A DNA stretch of 7,814 bases, from contig CAYYIJ010000096.1 of assembly GCA_964471945.1 (NCBI GenBank), forward strand, positions 1-7,814. Reading direction: 5' to 3'. Position numbers and translations under genes: made by a program. The notes under the pieces are model-generated. The model searched no databases. It was not told the DNA's origin and was given only the letters and a program-made list of their open reading frames with translations. Below are positions 4,840-7,814 of the stretch, one piece after another (the first letter of the stretch is position 1; each line of letters opens with the position of its first letter). This DNA comes from JASEHD01 sp964471945 (GTDB lineage Bacteria > Bacteroidota > Ignavibacteria > UBA10030 > SZUA-254).

Positions 4840-5888
4840 GAAATCTCAATTGTATTAACTTATGGCAACTATATGATTCTGGTTATCATGTTACATCTAT
4901 CAAATTCTGTCAAGTGAGCTCATTTCGCAGATTCATCCTCTTCCTTATCGCATTGGTTGCCGTACCGTGGCTATGCTACGTGATTGGTGCGGGATTGGAT
5001 GACATTGAGATGTCGGGAAAAAAGAATATTGGGAAGTTTTTCCTCGTAATTATCATTTTACTACTCTATCTCATCTTACTCATCCCTAGCCTTCCGTGGC
5101 GGATTATTGGAAAAGGTCACGAAGAAGACGCCCTCTACTACCTCGTTACTTGTACAATCTTATGGATTATGGTAGAGGGAATCGCCTTTCTGCGTGAGGC
5201 GGTACAGAAAATAAGACAAGAAGAAAAACGTCGAAGCCAAGAAGCTGCTGAGGCAAAAAGAAGGAGAAGAGAAACTGAGGCTGCTGAGCGGAGGCGCCGT
5301 GAGGAGGAAGACAAGAGAAGGAAAAAGGAAGCAGAAGAACGGCAAAGACTTGAAAAAGAGAGAGTCGAACACGAACGAAGACAACGAGAGAAGGAAGAAG
5401 TAGACAGACTCGCTGTGGAAGTATTAAGAAATATTGAGGATGCCAGAAAAGACGCGGGCGAAACAATACTGACGACCTTGATACTACTATCTGCCGAGGT
5501 CAATGCAGTTGTTTATGACTACTACAATGGAGCTCTATCATACACTGATACCAAGTCAAAGTTACTACAGTATCAAGACGAAGTGACAACTCTCTGTTCA
5601 CATTCAACTCATGAAATAGATAGCAACAAAAACGGAGAATCTTTCTACTCAATTATCGGTGTGCCCAAGGATGCATCGGAGAAGACGATCAAGGATGCCA
5701 TTGATAAGCTTTATAATCAGTACCATCCAGATAAGGTCTACCCACTATGGAGTGCTAAAGGGAAAGACGTGCCCTCTCGGATAAAGGAAATAATCGAGGA
5801 TTTCAGCAAGAAACTCGGCGAAATAAAATCCACCCTTACAGATCCGTCCGAACGTGAAAAATACGACAAAAAGATAGGAGTGAGATGA
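4821..5888 (+). CDS. Membrane-anchored J-domain (DnaJ-like) protein
   Basis: A 355-residue protein (from ATG 4821) with three parts. Hydrophobic segments lie at about 38-59, 73-91 and, less clearly, 104-124. A highly charged Arg/Glu/Lys/Gln coiled coil spans about 125-215. After a linker, a C-terminal J-domain (about 272-353) carries FYSIIGVPKDASEKTIKDAI, the essential H302-P303-D304 motif in YHPDK, and an ending close to LTDPSEREKYD. J-domains stimulate ATP hydrolysis by Hsp70, so the tail should face the cytosol; that fits two or four crossings better than three, so segment three may be peripheral. The start is the weakest part: no strong ribosome binding site precedes 4821, and a GTG at 4764 or 4914 is possible. 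One base separates its stop from the vWA gene. Confidence 0.82.
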   Translation: MASRQIGNLNCINLWQLYDSGYHVTSIKFCQVSSFRRFILFLIALVAVPWLCYVIGAGLDDIEMSGKKNIGKFFLVIIILLLYLILLIPSLPWRIIGKGHEEDALYYLVTCTILWIMVEGIAFLREAVQKIRQEEKRRSQEAAEAKRRRRETEAAERRRREEEDKRRKKEAEERQRLEKERVEHERRQREKEEVDRLAVEVLRNIEDARKDAGETILTTLILLSAEVNAVVYDYYNGALSYTDTKSKLLQYQDEVTTLCSHSTHEIDSNKNGESFYSIIGVPKDASEKTIKDAIDKLYNQYHPDKVYPLWSAKGKDVPSRIKEIIEDFSKKLGEIKSTLTDPSEREKYDKKIGVR

Positions 5889-5889
5889 C

Positions 5890-6693
5890 ATGGCAAACAT
5901 CGAAAAACTCTCGGCAACTCAGGTAGCTGCTAAAATAAGAGAGAGGAGTTCTGAAACTCTCAAGAAGGTTATTGCTAAAGGCACAAACCTACAGTTCAAT
6001 CCCAAAGCCATTCTAGATATAGCTTTTCTATTTGACACTACAGGAAGTATGTACTCATATTTGGAAGAAGTGAGACGACAATTAAGCACCATTGTCAGCG
6101 AGATTTTTTCCTCAATACCCAATGTCCAAATGGGAATTATTGCATATGGTGATTACTGCGATGCTAACTCGACTTATGTTACCAAAGTGTTAGATCTGAC
6201 CGCTGATTTTAACAAAGTTAAATTATTCATTACTTCAGTTGAAAAAACGGGTGGGGGAGATGCACCCGAAGCAGTCGAAGAAGCACTATTTCAAGCAAAT
6301 AACTTGCATTGGCGAGTTGCGAGCAAACGAGCCATTGTTCTTGTAGGTGACGCCCCGCCGCACGGTGTCATCGATTCATCTACAAATTGTTTGTACGGAC
6401 ATGATTACAAGGCCGAAACTAAAAACCTCATCCAAAAAAATGTAACTTTATATGCAACTCAATGTGGAAGAGATTCCTCTGCCGAGCAAGTATTTCGTTG
6501 GATGGCTGCTCAGACACAAGGAGTGTATTTAAATCTCGAAAACATTTCCGACCTCATCGACTTGCTTATTGGAGCGTGTATGAAAGAGGTCGGGTTACTG
6601 CAAGCCTATGTAGACAAACTGAGATCGAGAGATCAACTAACGGATTCCAAACAGCAAATTCTCAAACAACTTGGGACTGGAAATAAGAAGTAA
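5890..6693 (+). CDS. von Willebrand factor A domain protein
   Basis: A 267-residue cytosolic protein with a vWA domain from about 41 to 225. The MIDAS metal site is intact: D49-x-T51-G-S53 in FLFDTTGSM, D124 in TGGGDAPEA, and D154 in LVGDAPPHG. The DTTGSM / GGGDxPEA / DAPPHG set is typical of the vWA branch seen in alpha-kinase-associated and other signalling proteins. A short helical region (1-40) precedes the domain and a charged helix with LLQAYVDKLRSRD follows it. vWA domains usually bind partner proteins through Mg2+. AGGAG (5876-5880) supports the ATG. The stop codon overlaps a downstream ATG (TAATG). Confidence 0.9.
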   Translation: MANIEKLSATQVAAKIRERSSETLKKVIAKGTNLQFNPKAILDIAFLFDTTGSMYSYLEEVRRQLSTIVSEIFSSIPNVQMGIIAYGDYCDANSTYVTKVLDLTADFNKVKLFITSVEKTGGGDAPEAVEEALFQANNLHWRVASKRAIVLVGDAPPHGVIDSSTNCLYGHDYKAETKNLIQKNVTLYATQCGRDSSAEQVFRWMAAQTQGVYLNLENISDLIDLLIGACMKEVGLLQAYVDKLRSRDQLTDSKQQILKQLGTGNKK

Positions 6694-6740
6694 TGTCAAT
6701 TTATTCTTTAATCAAATGGGGCATCTCTCTTGTCGAATAA
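6693..6740 (+). CDS. Possible 15-codon coupling ORF between vWA and SBD genes
   Basis: An ATG at 6693 overlaps the vWA stop (TAATG) and reads MSIYSLIKWGISLVE before TAA at 6738-6740, just past the TTG start of the next gene at 6730. Ribosomes ending here would be placed on that weak start. It may serve only as a translational bridge, or be chance. Confidence 0.2.
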   Translation: MSIYSLIKWGISLVE

Positions 6741-7602
6741 ATTAACAGAAGAACCAAGTACAAAAGCTATTCAATTATACGACTCCTTTAAGTATTTTAA
6801 CGGAATAAGATCAGAACAACTTCTCCTATCTTTTATTATGAAAAACTTCTGGTATTTTCTGAAAGATATAATATTAAAAGTAAAAAGTAATGAATTTTAT
6901 GAACAATCTATATCACATCATCTTATCCCACAAATTGAAGGGAATATCCTCAGTTATGAATTCCCGAGGTATTTTTACAGACTTCGCCACTGGGGAAATA
7001 AACTCTCTGTAGAAGAATACGATAGCAAGATTAAGAATGAAGGAGGTTCATACACAGAAATTTCACTGCCACTTGAATATGATCTTAAGAACGCAATTAT
7101 TAAGTCGGTTAACCAATATATAGCTGGCAATATTTTAAACGATATAGCTGATACAAGTATTGGACAGATTCTAGGAATCAAAATCAATGAACCCATACAG
7201 CGTCATTTTAGTCCTGATAGAACACCACTCAATCTTGCCATTCAAAATACATCAGGTTCAATGCATATTGTATTGAAACGAAATACCCCAATACCATGTA
7301 CGGGAAGAATTACTCTTAGCGTGAAAAAAACTAGCACCGAAAAAATTTGTTTCCATATTATTCACGGCATAGGCATTCGAATCAGTGGCTATCGCCTATT
7401 TGCAACTGTTGAAATGCCAATTAACCAAATTGTTGAACCAGATGTTTTCATAATGACACTCATTTTTGATATTGATAGTAATGGATTCTGTCATATATCA
7501 GCTATATCTAAGTCAGGAAAAAAGTTGAATATTGATATTAAAGGAAGTGGTGGATTATCTAAAAACGAAATTGATCAAATCCTTCATGATTATGGGAATT
7601 GA
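6730..7602 (+). CDS. Hsp70/DnaK substrate-binding beta domain fused to a novel N-terminal domain
   Basis: A 290-residue protein. Residues 165-285 follow the DnaK substrate-binding beta domain: TPLNLAIQNTSGS (matching the TPLSLGIET start), VLKRNTPIP (181-189), FHIIHG, LIFDIDSNGFCHISA (D247-I-D249-S-N-G252), and IKGSGGLSKNEIDQIL (near 270-285). It stops where the helical lid would begin. There is no ATPase domain, no phosphate-binding DLGTT motif and no acidic-hydrophobic DVLLLD linker. The first 160 residues are a helical domain I do not recognise. A normal DnaK is about 640 residues. The TTG start is the only option after the in-frame stop at 6709-6711, apart from internal codons; GGGG at 6718-6721 is a modest binding site. 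It probably binds peptides or clients without ATP control, alongside the J and vWA proteins. Confidence 0.82.
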   Translation: MSNKLTEEPSTKAIQLYDSFKYFNGIRSEQLLLSFIMKNFWYFLKDIILKVKSNEFYEQSISHHLIPQIEGNILSYEFPRYFYRLRHWGNKLSVEEYDSKIKNEGGSYTEISLPLEYDLKNAIIKSVNQYIAGNILNDIADTSIGQILGIKINEPIQRHFSPDRTPLNLAIQNTSGSMHIVLKRNTPIPCTGRITLSVKKTSTEKICFHIIHGIGIRISGYRLFATVEMPINQIVEPDVFIMTLIFDIDSNGFCHISAISKSGKKLNIDIKGSGGLSKNEIDQILHDYGN

Positions 7603-7638
7603 GCAACATTTTCTCAAACAATTTGAAGGAGGCAAAAA

Positions 7639-7677
7639 ATGATGGCAAAACGCCGTATAACACCAACAAAAATTTAA
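7639..7677 (+). CDS. 12-codon ORF with strong ribosome binding site running into attC
   Basis: AAGGAGG (7626-7632), the best ribosome binding site in the window, precedes ATG-ATG at 7639-7644. The frame gives MMAKRRITPTKI and stops at 7675-7677 inside the attC. It may be a leader that feeds ribosomes toward the next cassette, a tiny basic peptide, or the start of a gene cut off when the cassette formed. Confidence 0.3.
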   Translation: MMAKRRITPTKI

Positions 7678-7757
7678 AATGAACCATTGCTTCGCTCACA
7701 TAGAATTTGTCAATAAGAGTTCGCTCCGCAATGGCATTTTTGTTGCACACGTTAAAC
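7655..7757 (+). other. attC: attC recombination site of the cassette
   Basis: R'' is GTATAAC (7655-7661) and R' is GTTAAAC (7751-7757), which fits GTTRRRY. The L'' and L' arms CAACAAAAAT (7664-7673) and ATTTTTGTTG (7736-7745) are perfectly complementary. Further in, CCATTGC (7684-7690) pairs with GCAATGG (7728-7734), with extra unpaired bases on the left arm. The length of 103 bp is within the normal attC range. Exchange is expected after G7751. Confidence 0.78.
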
Positions 7758-7814
7758 GCCATTCCCCATTTTTCGGGGAAAATAATTAAGCCAGAGGCTT
7801 ACAAGTTCTGGTGC
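7752..7814 (+). other. Start of the next cassette, truncated by the window
   Basis: Sequence after the attC crossover point. It holds a hairpin TTCCCC (7762-7767) with GGGGAA (7775-7780), and a second, CCAGA (7791-7795) with TCTGG (7807-7811). No gene start can be assigned in the remaining bases. If this is a cassette, its own attC further right should contain an R'' complementary to GTTAAACGCC. Confidence 0.35.

Larger units (their letters stand above)
4609..7751 (+). mobile_element. Integron gene cassette carrying a J-domain/vWA/Hsp70-SBD module
   Basis: In an integrated cassette the first bases after the upstream G should complement the R'' side of the cassette's own attC. That is what is seen: GTTATACGGC at 4608-4617 is the exact reverse complement of GCCGTATAAC at 7652-7661. 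The complementarity extends over 4607-4629 and 7640-7662 with one mismatch in 23. The 3' end has a foldable attC ending in a canonical GTTAAAC. All genes run in the orientation expected for a cassette. At about 3.14 kb with four genes it is far larger than the usual single-gene cassette. No integrase or attI lies in the window, so this may be an interior part of an array or an integrase-less cluster. Confidence 0.75.

Noticed and set aside
5138..5503. Ser/Leu/Phe-rich - strand frames opposite the coiled coil
   Set aside because: Long antisense frames are a by-product of repeated Glu/Lys/Arg codons in the coiled coil.
1..7814. tRNA, rRNA, integrase or transposase genes
   Set aside because: I read both strands for tRNA cloverleaf ends and for recombinase motifs and saw none in the supported reading frames.

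Overview
The window looks like accessory chromosome from a member of the Bacteroidota/Ignavibacteriota (FCB) group. The evidence is a PUR-alpha-like DUF3276 gene (a family I know mainly from that lineage), a promoter matching the TTG / TAnnTTTG pattern of Bacteroidota, AT-rich DNA, and intergenic palindromic repeats of a kind common there. This placement is an inference. All genes read on the + strand.

Region 1 (1-567): a terminator closes whatever lies to the left. A promoter, a foldable 5' leader and a small DUF3276 nucleic-acid-binding protein follow. Region 2 (568-1068) has no gene. It holds a roughly 400-bp composite repeat element: imperfect terminal inverted repeats enclose a 49-bp direct repeat pair and an inverted pair of REP-like palindromes whose stems differ by compensatory changes.

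Region 3 (1069-4033) is a tight gene run: an endonuclease/exonuclease/phosphatase-fold hydrolase, a membrane protein, a chitosanase-like gene that appears internally deleted and frameshifted, a coiled-coil lipoprotein, and an 86-residue protein. Together they suggest an envelope-linked operon of unknown function that has lost one member.

Region 4 (4034-4608) holds a strong hairpin, a second element with the same terminal repeat as region 2, a promoter-like site, a possible 31-codon gene, and a weak attC-like site.

Region 5 (4609-7751) is the most notable part. It has the hallmarks of one integron gene cassette. Its 5' end (GTTATACGGC) is exactly complementary to the R'' side (GCCGTATAAC) of a foldable ~103-bp attC at its 3' end, and complementarity extends over 22 of 23 bases. 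At about 3.1 kb and with four genes it is unusually large. The genes are a 55-residue unknown protein, a membrane protein with a long charged coiled coil and a C-terminal J-domain (HPD present), a von Willebrand A domain protein with a MIDAS motif, and a protein whose C-terminal half is the substrate-binding beta domain of Hsp70/DnaK with no ATPase domain or lid. My inference is a mobile chaperone-like module: the ATPase-less Hsp70 fragment would bind clients or targets, the vWA protein would act as metal-dependent adaptor, and the J protein would recruit host DnaK at the membrane. A role in defence or stress is plausible from the cassette setting but not shown. No integrase is present. The window ends just inside the next cassette.
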